Source: Pseudomonas sp. CCI4.2
GTDB lineage: Bacteria; Pseudomonadota; Gammaproteobacteria; Pseudomonadales; Pseudomonadaceae
Assembly (NCBI RefSeq): GCF_034350045.1
Contig: NZ_CP133781.1
Span: 4,202,501 to 4,266,500 of the forward strand
DNA length: 64,000 nucleotides
Reading direction: 5' to 3'
The notes beneath the pieces are model-generated. The model was not told the DNA's origin. It saw only the letters and a list, made by a program, of their open reading frames with translations, and ran no database searches. The position numbers were made by a program, and so were the translations under genes. Below are positions 17,454-25,826 of this stretch, in pieces; position 1 is the stretch's first letter, and each line of letters starts with the position of its first letter.

Positions 17454-18767
17454 ATGTCCAAGCATGCATCCACTGCTGCCGCTGTTCAGAATTCGGCGTT
17501 AAAAGGCCGCAGTGACAAGGCCAGTCGTTATATCCAGTTGTCGTTGTTGGTACTTGCCGCAGGTGCGATCTACCCGATCCTGTACCTGCGTCAGGTTTAC
17601 CAAACCACCATGCTCGACGTGTTCCACATCAGCCACAGTGAGTTGGGGTACCTGTATTCGATGTTGGGTACGATCTTTCTGCTCAGCTATCTGCCCAGCG
17701 GCTGGTTGGCCGACCGGATTGCACCACGGTTTTTAATCTTCTTTTCGCTGGTCGCTACCGGCGCATTGGGCCTTTGGTATTCAACCGCACCGTCCATGAC
17801 CGGCCTGATGATTATTTTTGGTTGCTGGGGGCTGACCACCGGTTTGACCTTCTGGGCTTCGGTGCTCAAACGCGTAAAAATGATTGCCCACCACACTGAA
17901 CAGGGCCGCTTCTTCGGCATCCTTGATGGCGGTCGCGGCTTGGTAGAAGCGCTGTTGGCCACCATCGCCCTTGGGCTTTTTGCCTTCGCCACCGAGACCC
18001 GCGGCGAGTCGGCAGCCGAAGGTTTCAAACACGTCGTTTATCTGTACGCGTTTATCTGCATCGCCATCGGTTTTGCACTGGTGCTGATCAAAGATCCAAA
18101 GGCGCTGGTTGAAACCGCAGCGGAGCAGAAAGGCAGCTTCAACCTGCTCGCGGACTTGGCTACCTTGGTCAAAATCCCGGAGCTGTGGCTGGTAACTGCC
18201 ATTGTGTTTTGCGGTTATCACATCTTCTGGGCCACCTATAGCTTCTCCGATTACCTGCAAGGCAACGGTATGACTGCGGTCATGGCGGGGACCATAACCA
18301 CCATCAAGTTATGGATGCGGCCCATTGGTGGTATTGGCGGAGGTTTGCTCGGCGACAAGTTTTCCAATATCTCGGTACTGATCGTGGCGCTGGTGCTGGC
18401 GACCTTGGGGATGGCGGGCTTGATAGTGTTCCCGGGGCTGAACAGTCTGGCACTGCTGATCGGTACGGTGATTTTCATTGGCCTGATGACCTATGCCATC
18501 CGCGGCCTGTATTGGGCCATTCTCGACACCTGCGACATCCCGCTGCGTATCACCGGCCTCGCCATCGGCATTGTTTCGGTGGTGGGGTATCTGCCAGACA
18601 CCTTCATTCCGCTGATCAATGGCTACCTCACCGAAAATTTCCCCGGTGCATTCGGTTACCAGCTTTATTTCGGCTATATCGCCTTCGTCGGCATGCTCGG
18701 GACCTTCGCGGCTCTGGGATTGCGCGCGCGTATCAATCGTAAATCCTTGAACCAGACTGGTGCCTGA
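17454..18767 (+). CDS. MFS transporter (YihN-like, organophosphate/sugar-acid antiporter superfamily)
   Basis: A 437-residue inner-membrane protein with about 12 membrane segments. The first loop motif is GWLADRIAPRF, and LRQVYQTTMLDVFHISHSEL precedes TM2, a layout I associate with YihN-type carriers. It follows the AldA-like gene by 151 bp and ends one base before the next gene's ATG, so it is co-transcribed with the enolase-superfamily gene. It probably imports the substrate of that enzyme. A gtg codon at 18760 inside its 3' end offers an alternative overlapping start for the next gene. Confidence 0.85.
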   Translation: MSKHASTAAAVQNSALKGRSDKASRYIQLSLLVLAAGAIYPILYLRQVYQTTMLDVFHISHSELGYLYSMLGTIFLLSYLPSGWLADRIAPRFLIFFSLVATGALGLWYSTAPSMTGLMIIFGCWGLTTGLTFWASVLKRVKMIAHHTEQGRFFGILDGGRGLVEALLATIALGLFAFATETRGESAAEGFKHVVYLYAFICIAIGFALVLIKDPKALVETAAEQKGSFNLLADLATLVKIPELWLVTAIVFCGYHIFWATYSFSDYLQGNGMTAVMAGTITTIKLWMRPIGGIGGGLLGDKFSNISVLIVALVLATLGMAGLIVFPGLNSLALLIGTVIFIGLMTYAIRGLYWAILDTCDIPLRITGLAIGIVSVVGYLPDTFIPLINGYLTENFPGAFGYQLYFGYIAFVGMLGTFAALGLRARINRKSLNQTGA

Positions 18768-18768
18768 G

Positions 18769-19986
18769 ATGAAAATCGTCGCCCTTGAAACCCATATCGT
18801 TGCCGTACCTCCACCGCACATTGGTGGCATGTACTGGTTGTTCGTCAAAATCAAAACCGATTGCGGTATCGAAGGTGTTGGCGAGATATACGCTGCGACC
18901 TTCGGCCCCAAAGCCATGCTGCCGATCATCGAAGACGTATTCGAACGCTACTTGCTCAACCATGACCCGCACCACATTGAGCGCTTCTTCCGTCAGGCCT
19001 ATTCCAGCGGGTTCACCCAGCGTCCGGACCTGACCATGATGGGCGTGGTCAGCGGCCTGGAAATGGCGTGCTGGGACATCATCGGCAAAGCAGCGAACAA
19101 ACCGGTTTACGAATTACTCGGCGGTAAGGTCAATGAACGCCTGCGTTCCTACACCTACCTGTATCCGGTCAACAGCAAGGGCGAGTACGACTACGATGAC
19201 CCGGACCTGGCGGCTGAATGCGCCATCGAAAACATGAACAAAGGTTTCACCGCGCTGAAGTTCGATCCGGCCGGCCCTTATACCGCGTATTCCGGCCACC
19301 AGATCTCCCTAGAAGTGTTAGAGCGCTGCGAAACCTTTTGCCGCAAAATTCGCGAAGCGGTGGGCGATAAATGCGACCTGTTGTTTGGCACCCACGGGCA
19401 AATGGTGCCGTCCTCGGCGATCCGTCTGGCCAAGCGCCTGGAAAAGTACGACCCATTGTGGTTCGAAGAGCCAGTGCCGCCGGGTCAGGAAGAGGCCATG
19501 GCGCAAGTCGCGGCCAAGACCAGCATCCCCATTGCCACCGGCGAACGCCTGACCACCAAGTATGAGTTCTTCAAGGTTTTGCAGACCGGTGCCGCCTCCA
19601 TTTTGCAGATGAACGTCGCCCGCTGTGGCGGCCTGCTGGAAGCCAAAAAGATCGCGAGCATGGCCGAAGCCTATTACGCGCAAATTGCACCGCATCTCTA
19701 TAACGGCCCCATTGGCGCGGCAGCGAGCTTTCAACTGGCTACCTGCACGCCGAACTTCCTGATCCAGGAAAGCATCATGACTTGGGGTGGATTCCATGCC
19801 GAAATCCTGACCAAACCGCTGCAATGGGAAGACGGTTACATCATCCCGTCCACCGAGCCGGGCCTGGGCGTGGAGTTGAACATGGACGTGGTGCGCAAGC
19901 ATTCGCCCTACACCGGCGAGCGCCTGCACCTGCAAATGGCGGCCGCTCCCGCCGACGTTAAAGACACCTCCCCGGCCAGGGGCTGA
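18769..19986 (+). CDS. Enolase-superfamily enzyme, mandelate racemase/muconate lactonizing type (sugar-acid dehydratase or cycloisomerase)
   Basis: A 405-residue protein with the MR/MLE N-terminal capping domain and a barrel carrying acidic ligands E233/E234 (WFEEPVPP) and E259 (ATGERL). Possible catalytic groups are K164/D166 (ALKFD), H209 (THGQ) and H309 (APHLYNGP). In DgoD-type dehydratases the first ligand is Asp in DFHGR; here the aligned string is GTHGQ, so Gly207 replaces that Asp, probably a subgroup trait. The family removes alpha protons from carboxylates, for example dehydrating aldonates or opening anhydro-sugar acids. The ATG at 18769 follows the MFS stop by one base. Position with AldA-like and GMC enzymes supports a sugar-acid pathway. 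Confidence 0.87.
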   Translation: MKIVALETHIVAVPPPHIGGMYWLFVKIKTDCGIEGVGEIYAATFGPKAMLPIIEDVFERYLLNHDPHHIERFFRQAYSSGFTQRPDLTMMGVVSGLEMACWDIIGKAANKPVYELLGGKVNERLRSYTYLYPVNSKGEYDYDDPDLAAECAIENMNKGFTALKFDPAGPYTAYSGHQISLEVLERCETFCRKIREAVGDKCDLLFGTHGQMVPSSAIRLAKRLEKYDPLWFEEPVPPGQEEAMAQVAAKTSIPIATGERLTTKYEFFKVLQTGAASILQMNVARCGGLLEAKKIASMAEAYYAQIAPHLYNGPIGAAASFQLATCTPNFLIQESIMTWGGFHAEILTKPLQWEDGYIIPSTEPGLGVELNMDVVRKHSPYTGERLHLQMAAAPADVKDTSPARG

Positions 19987-19993
19987 GAACCAC

Positions 19994-20015
19994 CCCCGCC
20001 TTTAAATGGGCGGGG
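19994..20015 (+). other. GC-rich intercistronic hairpin
   Basis: A perfect 7-bp stem (ccccgcc and ggcgggg) with an 8-base loop lies 8 bp after the enolase-superfamily stop. There is no T-tract, so it is more likely an RNA-stability or partial attenuation structure than a terminator; the GMC gene starts 50 bp further on. Confidence 0.5.
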
Positions 20016-20064
20016 CATGGCACCTGATGCGGGTGCTTTAAAACGACTTACGCGGTAACCGTAC

Positions 20065-21678
20065 ATGACTTATGACTACATCATCGCTGGCGCGGGCGCA
20101 GCAGGTTGCATCCTCGCCAACCGGCTTTCAGCGTCGGGCAAGCACACCGTGTTGCTGCTGGAAGCGGGCGGCAAAGACAGCTCTTTGTGGTTCAAGATTC
20201 CGGTTGGCTTCGCCAAAATGTATTACAACCCGACCTTCAACTGGATGTACTACAGCCAACCGCAAAAGCAATTGAACAACCGTGAAATCTACGCGCCACG
20301 GGGCAAGGTGCAGGGTGGGTCGGGCTCGATCAACGCCATGATATTCGTTCGCGGCCAGGCCCACGACTTCGACGATTGGGCAGCCAACGGCAACGAAGGC
20401 TGGGGTTTTAAAGACGTACTGCCGTACTTCCGCAAACTGGAAAATCACCCACTGGGCGACAGCGAATACCACGGCGGTAGCGGTCCTATCAGCATCACGC
20501 CGATGAAGGGGCAGACCCATCCCATTTGCGATGTATTTCTCAAGGGCTGCGACGAACTGGGGTATCCCCACAGCGACGACTTCAACGGCCCGACATTTGA
20601 AGGTTCAGGCATCTACGACGTCAACACCCGCAAAGGCCAGCGCTGCTCCAGCAGCTTTGCGCATTTGCACCCTGCATTGAGCCGGCCTAACTTGACTGTA
20701 GAGCTTCACGCATTGGTTGACCGGGTGATATTCGATGAAGCGCAACAGCGCGCCACCGGGATTTCCGTGACCCAGAACGGCGTGGTTCGCACGTTCACGG
20801 CCAACAAGGAAGTGATCCTCTGTGCCGGTGCCGTGGACACACCAAAGATTCTGCAATTGTCGGGCGTGGGTGATCAGGCATTATTGGCCAAACATGCGAT
20901 TCCCTTGGTCAAGCACCTGCCAGCGGTAGGCCAGAACCTGCAAGATCACCTGTGTGCCAGTTACTACTACAAGGCCAATATCCCAACCCTTAACGACCAA
21001 CTCAGCTCGCTGTTCGGTCAGTTCAAACTGGGCTTGAAGTACCTGCTGACTCGCAAAGGCGCACTGGCCATGAGCGTCAACCAGGCGGGCGGTTTTTTCC
21101 GCGGCAATGAGGCTCAGGCCTACCCCAACCTGCAGTTGTATTTCAATCCGCTTTCGTATCAAATTCCAAAAAACAACAAGGCAAGCCTCAAGCCAGAGCC
21201 GTATTCAGGCTTCCTGTTGTGCTTCAACCCATGCAGACCTACCAGCCGTGGAGCAATCGAAATTGCGTCCAAAAATCCACGGGACGCAGCGCTTATCGAC
21301 CCGAACTACCTGAGTACACAAAAAGACATCGACGAAGTGATTCAAGGCAGTCGGCTGATGCGTAAAATCATGCAAGCGCCAGCGCTCAAAGGCATCACCG
21401 TCGAAGAAGTACTGCCGGGGCCAGCGGTCGAAAGCGATGAACAGATGCTGCAGTACTTCCGTGAAAACAGTGGTTCGATTTACCACCTGTGCGGGTCCTG
21501 TGCCATGGGCGCGGATGAGCACAACTCGGTGGTAGATAAGGAATTGAAGGTTCATGGGATTAAAGGATTGCGGATTGTCGATGCTTCGATTTTTCCTAAT
21601 CTGACTTCTGGAAATACCCATGCAGCGGTGTTGATGGTGGCAGAGAAAGGTGCGGATTTGATATTGCGGGGGGCGTGA
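20065..21678 (+). CDS. GMC-family FAD-dependent oxidoreductase (choline dehydrogenase-like)
   Basis: A 537-residue flavoprotein. Residues 7-13 (GAGAAGC) form the Rossmann FAD site, followed by VLLLEAGG. The GMC signature lies near residue 80 (YAPRGKVQGGSGSINAMIF), and the second GMC signature region reads GAVDTPKILQLSGVG. The catalytic His pair is recognisable near the C-terminus in YHLCGSCAMG and SGNTHAAVL. The family oxidises alcohols or polyols to aldehydes and passes electrons to quinone or a cytochrome. It closes the AldA-like/MFS/enolase run and may feed aldehyde to the AldA-like enzyme. The exact alcohol is unknown. Confidence 0.9.
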   Translation: MTYDYIIAGAGAAGCILANRLSASGKHTVLLLEAGGKDSSLWFKIPVGFAKMYYNPTFNWMYYSQPQKQLNNREIYAPRGKVQGGSGSINAMIFVRGQAHDFDDWAANGNEGWGFKDVLPYFRKLENHPLGDSEYHGGSGPISITPMKGQTHPICDVFLKGCDELGYPHSDDFNGPTFEGSGIYDVNTRKGQRCSSSFAHLHPALSRPNLTVELHALVDRVIFDEAQQRATGISVTQNGVVRTFTANKEVILCAGAVDTPKILQLSGVGDQALLAKHAIPLVKHLPAVGQNLQDHLCASYYYKANIPTLNDQLSSLFGQFKLGLKYLLTRKGALAMSVNQAGGFFRGNEAQAYPNLQLYFNPLSYQIPKNNKASLKPEPYSGFLLCFNPCRPTSRGAIEIASKNPRDAALIDPNYLSTQKDIDEVIQGSRLMRKIMQAPALKGITVEEVLPGPAVESDEQMLQYFRENSGSIYHLCGSCAMGADEHNSVVDKELKVHGIKGLRIVDASIFPNLTSGNTHAAVLMVAEKGADLILRGA

Positions 21679-21907
21679 GTTTTTTGCCGCCAAATTTGAT
21701 ACGCATCTCAGGCATGATGGCAGCATTCGCTTTTCGGACTAATGAAGCCCGGCTGAAAACCGTGGTTGACGGCCTCACGACCCAAAGGCTGCTTGTCTTG
21801 TGGTGGAATGCGCACATCCTCGAGAGGAGGACTTTGCCTTTCTTGGGAAGGTTCTCAAAATCACTAAAAGTGTCGGGCCTAAGGTTGCCGGAAGATACTG
21901 AAAAAAG

Positions 21908-21915
21908 GGGTAGGG
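21908..21915 (+). other. KOPS-like motif (GGGTAGGG), pointing at dif
   Basis: Matches the E. coli FtsK orienting consensus GGGNAGGG. It lies 385 bp left of dif on the + strand, the orientation expected to guide FtsK rightward to dif. Confidence 0.5.
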
Positions 21916-22172
21916 CTGTTGGCCAGAACAGCAATGGTTTTTTGCCGAATACGGTGAACGTTTCCACAGCACGCGAGTGATGGTTAGGTGAGGGGATGGA
22001 CGTCGCTATTCAAAGACTTTCTGTTTGAGCTGTACGTCCGGCCGGTGCTGATTGGTGAATGTGAGCCGCTGACATAACTTAAAAGTCGACGCTCAGATGC
22101 ACTACTTCAATTTGATCCATACGCATTCATCGACCCAGCTATGCTGAAAAACTCAAACGGAGGAGTACGGTC

Positions 22173-22310
22173 ATGGCTGACATGCAAGCACGAGAAGCCG
22201 TGAGGTTGCTGATTTGCCGGGATTTCGGGGGTTTGTGGAATCGGGTGCGTAGGTTAGTGGAAACAGACAACAACAAGCCAACACACACCCAGATACGCTA
22301 TTTAACATAA
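22173..22310 (+). CDS. Possible 45-residue protein whose stop lies inside dif
   Basis: A small ORF starting ATG at 22173 (MADMQAREAVRLLICRDFGG...) with an excellent ribosome site, ggaggag, about eight bases upstream. It ends with TAA at 22308-22310, within the XerD-side arm of dif. It encodes a basic, amphipathic-looking peptide with RDFGGLWNRVRRLVE near the middle. I do not recognise a family. The Shine-Dalgarno sequence is the main support; the ORF could instead be the remnant of a longer gene cut by recombination at dif, or chance. Confidence 0.35.
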   Translation: MADMQAREAVRLLICRDFGGLWNRVRRLVETDNNKPTHTQIRYLT

Positions 22311-22327
22311 TATACATTATGCGCAAC
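22300..22327 (-). other. dif: dif site (XerC/XerD chromosome dimer resolution site)
   Basis: On the - strand the 28 bases read as XerC arm GTTGCGCATAA, centre TGTATA and XerD arm TTATGTTAAAT. This differs from E. coli dif at a single base (T for G at position 2) and has the correct 11-6-11 layout. XerCD act here at division, activated by FtsK, to resolve chromosome dimers. The site is in a gene-poor region, and KOPS-like motifs on both sides point at it. A plasmid or transposon resolution site is unlikely, since no recombinase gene is near. Confidence 0.93.
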
Positions 22328-22818
22328 GACCAATCAGTTCGTTGGCTGTCAAGCTTGCCAAACTGCAGCGCTTGTCTCTTACGCATCACCTGATCAGGCT
22401 TTCTGTCTGACGATGTATGCACAGTGGGTACATTCTGCGGTCCGCACGCTTTGTGATAATCACCACGCTGGCCAACGTCCACAGCATTACACCCATCAGA
22501 ATCGGATCATAAATTCTCACGCAGTGAAACTATACGGACACCGGCTGTGGTGAACACATTGCGATATCTCGCTAAACAATCGTCCTGACCGTCTAGATTT
22601 TGGTTGCAACGGATCTGCTTAGGGACGGCATCAAAGGTGCCAGCAGATCATGCTTACCAGGATTGCTGCGCTTGGTTTTATTGGTGTATCAGCAGTTGCT
22701 TGAGAACCTTGGCAAGCATTGTTGGGTCAAGCGTATAAGCTCCGCCCGATGTGCCTTACCATTATATTTGGCAGACTATTAAAGATTCAACTAAGCTGCT
22801 TTTTGATTCTTTAAGCTA

Positions 22819-22850
22819 TAACTAAACTAAATGACCATTTAGTTTAGTTA
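22819..22850. promoter_or_regulatory. Orphan TetR-type operator (14-bp perfect inverted repeat)
   Basis: The arms taactaaactaaat (22819-22832) and atttagtttagtta (22837-22850) are perfect inverted repeats around gacc. Core sequences of the form ACTAAATGACCATTTAGT are typical operators of TetR-family repressors. No regulator gene is adjacent. The next gene downstream is the MHS transporter, which starts 307 bp to the right, so it may control that gene or a lost neighbour. Confidence 0.65.
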
Positions 22851-23156
22851 ATTAAAAGGCGTATAAAGCGTATTTACCTTGCGAATTTGCATCAGTGGTC
22901 AGCAGCTTGGGCTGGCACAGCCCGCTTCACGCAAGGTCTGAATGGCTTCAACAAGCAAGGCCATTTACGCCCGCTGCACTATCACCCTCCTCAACCTCCT
23001 CACTGTTCATAGAATTTAATAGAGTCTCCGGCCGGACCTTGGTACAAATAGGCAAGGCTTGCTGGGATGGTTGTCGTATAGCTCGGTCATCGGCAGACCT
23101 TAGAGGAACAACAAAAATAATAGCCATTGTGCCCCATGGGCCAAGGATCTCGAGAC

Positions 23157-24779
23157 ATGTCTAATACAATGCCAAAAACAGCAATTGTGGGGTCGCACGT
23201 TTCTGATCACGGAGCGAGAAAGATCATTTTCGCGTCGTCCCTCGGGACGATTTTTGAATGGTATGACTTCTTCTTGTACGGTGCCCTCGCCGCCATCATC
23301 GGCAAACAATTCTTCGCAGGTGTCAACGACACTACCGCCTTTATCTTCGCCTTGATGACCTTTGCTGCGGGCTTTCTGGTTAGGCCATTCGGCGCATTGG
23401 TGTTCGGCCGCCTGGGTGACATGATCGGCCGAAAGTATACGTTTCTGATGACCATTATCCTGATGGGTTTGTCGACCTTCCTGGTCGGTCTGCTGCCTGC
23501 CTTCGCCAGCTGGGGCATCGCCGCACCGATTACTCTTGTAGTCCTGCGCATGCTTCAGGGTCTGGCCCTAGGTGGTGAGTACGGTGGCGCCGCAACTTAT
23601 GTAGCGGAACATGCGCCTATGGGTAAGCGCGGAAAATTTACCGGATGGATTCAGTCAACCGCCACCCTCGGGCTGCTGCTGTCACTGCTAGTGATCTTGG
23701 CCTGCCGGTACATCACTGGCGACCAGTTTGAGGTCTGGGGCTGGCGCATTCCGTTCCTGCTTTCGATCATCATGGTGGTGGTTTCGACCTGGATCCGCAT
23801 GAGCATGCATGAGTCGCCCGCCTTCGTGAAAATAAAGGCCGAGGGCAAGGCGAGCAAATCGCCGATCCGTGAATCGTTCGGTTCTTGGGAAAACCTCAAA
23901 ATCGTGCTCATCGCGCTGTTCAGCATCAATGCCGGGCAAGCGGTGACCTTCTATACCGCACAATTCTACGTGCTGTTTTTCATGACTCAATTCTTGAAGA
24001 TGGACCCTTCGCAGGCCAACATGCTGCTCATCATCAGCGTGGTAATTGGCGCGCCATTTTTCGTGATCTTTGGCGCACTGTCGGACAAGATCGGGCGCAA
24101 ACCCATCATTATGGCCGGCCTGCTGCTGGCCACGGTGCTGTACTTCCCGCTGTTCAAAGCACTGAGTCATTACGGCAACCCTGAAATTGACCGGGCCAGC
24201 CATCAGGCGCCGATCACCGTCTTGGCGGATCCTGCATCCTGTACCTTCCAATTCGATCCGGTGGGAAAGGCCAAATTTGACAGTCCGTGCGACAAAACCA
24301 AAACCTATCTTGCAAAGTTGGGCTTGCCTTACAGCTCGCAAAACGCCCCGACTGGCAGCCCGGTGGTGATCAGTATTGGTGAACAGCATATCCAGGGCTT
24401 CGATGAAGCAGTCGTTCACAAAGCCGTCATGGACGCCGGTTACCCCGCCAAGGCTGATAGCAGCAAGGTCAATCAACCCATGGTGGTGGTGATAATTGTT
24501 GCCCTGATTCTCATCGCCTGCATGACGTATGGCCCGTTGGCGGCCGTCATGGTCGAGTTGTTCCCGACCCGCATTCGCTATACCTCCATGTCCCTGCCCT
24601 ACCACATCGGTAATGGTTGGTTTGGCGGGTTTCTTCCAACGGTATCGTTTGCCTTGGTGGTGTACACCGGGGATATTTTTTACGGCCTGTGGTATCCGGT
24701 GCTAGTGACGGGAGTTAGCTTGGTGGTCGGTATCTTCTGCCTCAAGGAAACCAAAGACGTTGACTTGGACCACGTTTAA
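23157..24779 (+). CDS. MFS transporter of the metabolite:H+ symporter (MHS) family with a large periplasmic insert
   Basis: A 540-residue inner-membrane carrier. The N-terminus has the MHS hallmark ASSLGTIFEWYDFFLYG, then loop GRLGDMIGRKY and RMLQGLALGGEYGGAATYVAE. It is about 100 residues longer than ordinary members because of a hydrophilic insert at about residues 338-440, between two membrane segments, carrying Cys362 and Cys378. The likely start is the ATG at 23157 (MSNTMPKTA) with aagga upstream; an upstream ATG at 23127 has no such site. The family carries organic acids and betaines; the substrate here is unknown. The TetR-type operator upstream may regulate it. Confidence 0.88.
   Translation: MSNTMPKTAIVGSHVSDHGARKIIFASSLGTIFEWYDFFLYGALAAIIGKQFFAGVNDTTAFIFALMTFAAGFLVRPFGALVFGRLGDMIGRKYTFLMTIILMGLSTFLVGLLPAFASWGIAAPITLVVLRMLQGLALGGEYGGAATYVAEHAPMGKRGKFTGWIQSTATLGLLLSLLVILACRYITGDQFEVWGWRIPFLLSIIMVVVSTWIRMSMHESPAFVKIKAEGKASKSPIRESFGSWENLKIVLIALFSINAGQAVTFYTAQFYVLFFMTQFLKMDPSQANMLLIISVVIGAPFFVIFGALSDKIGRKPIIMAGLLLATVLYFPLFKALSHYGNPEIDRASHQAPITVLADPASCTFQFDPVGKAKFDSPCDKTKTYLAKLGLPYSSQNAPTGSPVVISIGEQHIQGFDEAVVHKAVMDAGYPAKADSSKVNQPMVVVIIVALILIACMTYGPLAAVMVELFPTRIRYTSMSLPYHIGNGWFGGFLPTVSFALVVYTGDIFYGLWYPVLVTGVSLVVGIFCLKETKDVDLDHV
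24592..24599 (-). other. KOPS-like motif (GGGCAGGG on the - strand), pointing at dif
   Basis: Reads CCCTGCCC on the + strand, right of dif, inside the MHS transporter gene. Its polarity is reversed relative to the left-side copies, as expected across dif. Confidence 0.4.
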
Positions 24780-24851
24780 ATAACACCCGTTTTGAGCAAC
24801 GAATCGTAGTGCTGGCCCGCGCCTAGCTACCCAGCACGTTCCAAGGTGAAG

Positions 24852-25826
24852 TCACGGTATGAGAACGAGGGTACCCGACGACGTGCCGCTTTCAAGGGCG
24901 GCATGGGCCTGGGCCACATCGGACAAGGCGTAGCGGCCTCGGATCATGGGTTTGATGATGCTGGCCTCGACCGCGGCCAGTACATCTTTAGCGCGGTGTT
25001 GATATTCGGCGATATCGGTGGTGTGCGCGACGATGGAGGGTCGAGTCAGAAACAGCGACCCTTTCGCGTTCAACGTGCTTATTTCCAAAGGCGCAGGCGC
25101 ACCGGATGATGCACCGAACGAAACCATCAAACCTCGAGGTTTTAGGGAGTTCAGCGAGGCTTCGAATGACACGCGTCCGATTGGATCGTAGACGACGTCC
25201 GCTTTCTTGCCATCAGTGATTCGCGCAACATCGGCTGCAAGTGTCTGCGGGTTGAAAACCAGTACCGCGTCGCACCCCAGTGCTTTAGCCTTATCAACGC
25301 TCTGCTCACGAGAAACGATGCCTATCACGAATGCGCCAAGGTGTTTGGCCCAAGGTGCCATGATCTCGCCGAGACCGCCTGCAACGCCGTAGAGCACCAT
25401 GACAGTGCCAGGCCCGACGGGATAGGTCGACTTGAGGAGGTACTGTGCGGTGATGCCCTTAAATAGAACGGCGGCCGCTTCTTCGAACGTCATCGAGTCC
25501 GGAATTCTTACCAGTTTATTTGCGGGATACAGGCGCCCACTCGCATAACTTCCCAGTGGCCCAGTCGCGTACGCCACGCGGTCACCCACATTGACGTTGT
25601 CTACGCCCTCACCCACTGCTGCTACACGGCCCGCACCCTCCAGACCTAAGCCGCTGGGTAATGTCACCGGCACCGCGCCATTGCGTTGGGTGATATCGAG
25701 GAAGTTGACGCCAATCGCCTCCTGTTCCAACCATACCTCGCCTGCACCAGGAGCGGACTGACCGACCTCTTCGACCTGCAAGACTTCGGGTGCACCTGCA
25801 TGAGTGAACTTGACGACAGAAACCAT
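24852..25826 (-). CDS. NADPH:quinone oxidoreductase, zinc-independent MDR type (Qor-like)
   Basis: A 324-residue protein of the medium-chain dehydrogenase/reductase superfamily. It starts MVSVVKFTHAGAPEVL and contains the quinone-oxidoreductase segments GVNFLDITQRNG and GLGLEGAGRVAAVGEGV; the nucleotide site is VLYGVAGGLGE, with no structural-zinc cysteine cluster. The ATG at 25826 has aaggag seven bases upstream; the longer reading does not. The family reduces quinones or enals one carbonyl at a time with NADPH. It sits at the edge of a run of electrophile and redox-stress genes (27-33 kb). Confidence 0.9.
   Translation of the reverse strand: MVSVVKFTHAGAPEVLQVEEVGQSAPGAGEVWLEQEAIGVNFLDITQRNGAVPVTLPSGLGLEGAGRVAAVGEGVDNVNVGDRVAYATGPLGSYASGRLYPANKLVRIPDSMTFEEAAAVLFKGITAQYLLKSTYPVGPGTVMVLYGVAGGLGEIMAPWAKHLGAFVIGIVSREQSVDKAKALGCDAVLVFNPQTLAADVARITDGKKADVVYDPIGRVSFEASLNSLKPRGLMVSFGASSGAPAPLEISTLNAKGSLFLTRPSIVAHTTDIAEYQHRAKDVLAAVEASIIKPMIRGRYALSDVAQAHAALESGTSSGTLVLIP

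Larger units (their letters stand above)
21679..23156. other. 1.5-kb gene-poor terminus region containing dif
   Basis: The longest non-coding stretch of the window. Readings of 60-120 codons exist on both strands but none resembles a protein. The region contains the dif site (22300-22327), a 45-codon ORF ending in dif, a GGGNAGGG motif at 21908-21915, a weak hairpin-T structure after the GMC gene (gctgtt/aacagc at 21915-21932, then tttttt) and an orphan operator-like inverted repeat at 22819-22850. From about 22500 rightward the composition is more AT-rich than in neighbouring genes, as is common near termini. Confidence 0.6.

Noticed and set aside
20018..20040. Possible sigma-54 promoter (tggcac...tgc) before the GMC gene
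   Set aside because: The GG to GC spacing is wrong (10 instead of 12 bases) for a -24/-12 element.
22300..22327. Transposon (Tn3-type) res site as an explanation for the XerCD-like sequence
   Set aside because: No resolvase or transposase gene lies near, and the site matches chromosomal dif at 27 of 28 positions.
22000..22600. Mobile element integrated at dif (IMEX-type)
   Set aside because: There is a single dif copy and no prophage-like or integrative genes adjoin it within the window.
21679..23100. Several 60-120-codon ORFs in the terminus gap, for example 22171-22482 on the - strand and 22600-22782 on the + strand
   Set aside because: None has a ribosome site, recognisable motif or codon use like neighbouring genes. 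They were left unannotated except for the 45-codon ORF with a strong Shine-Dalgarno sequence.
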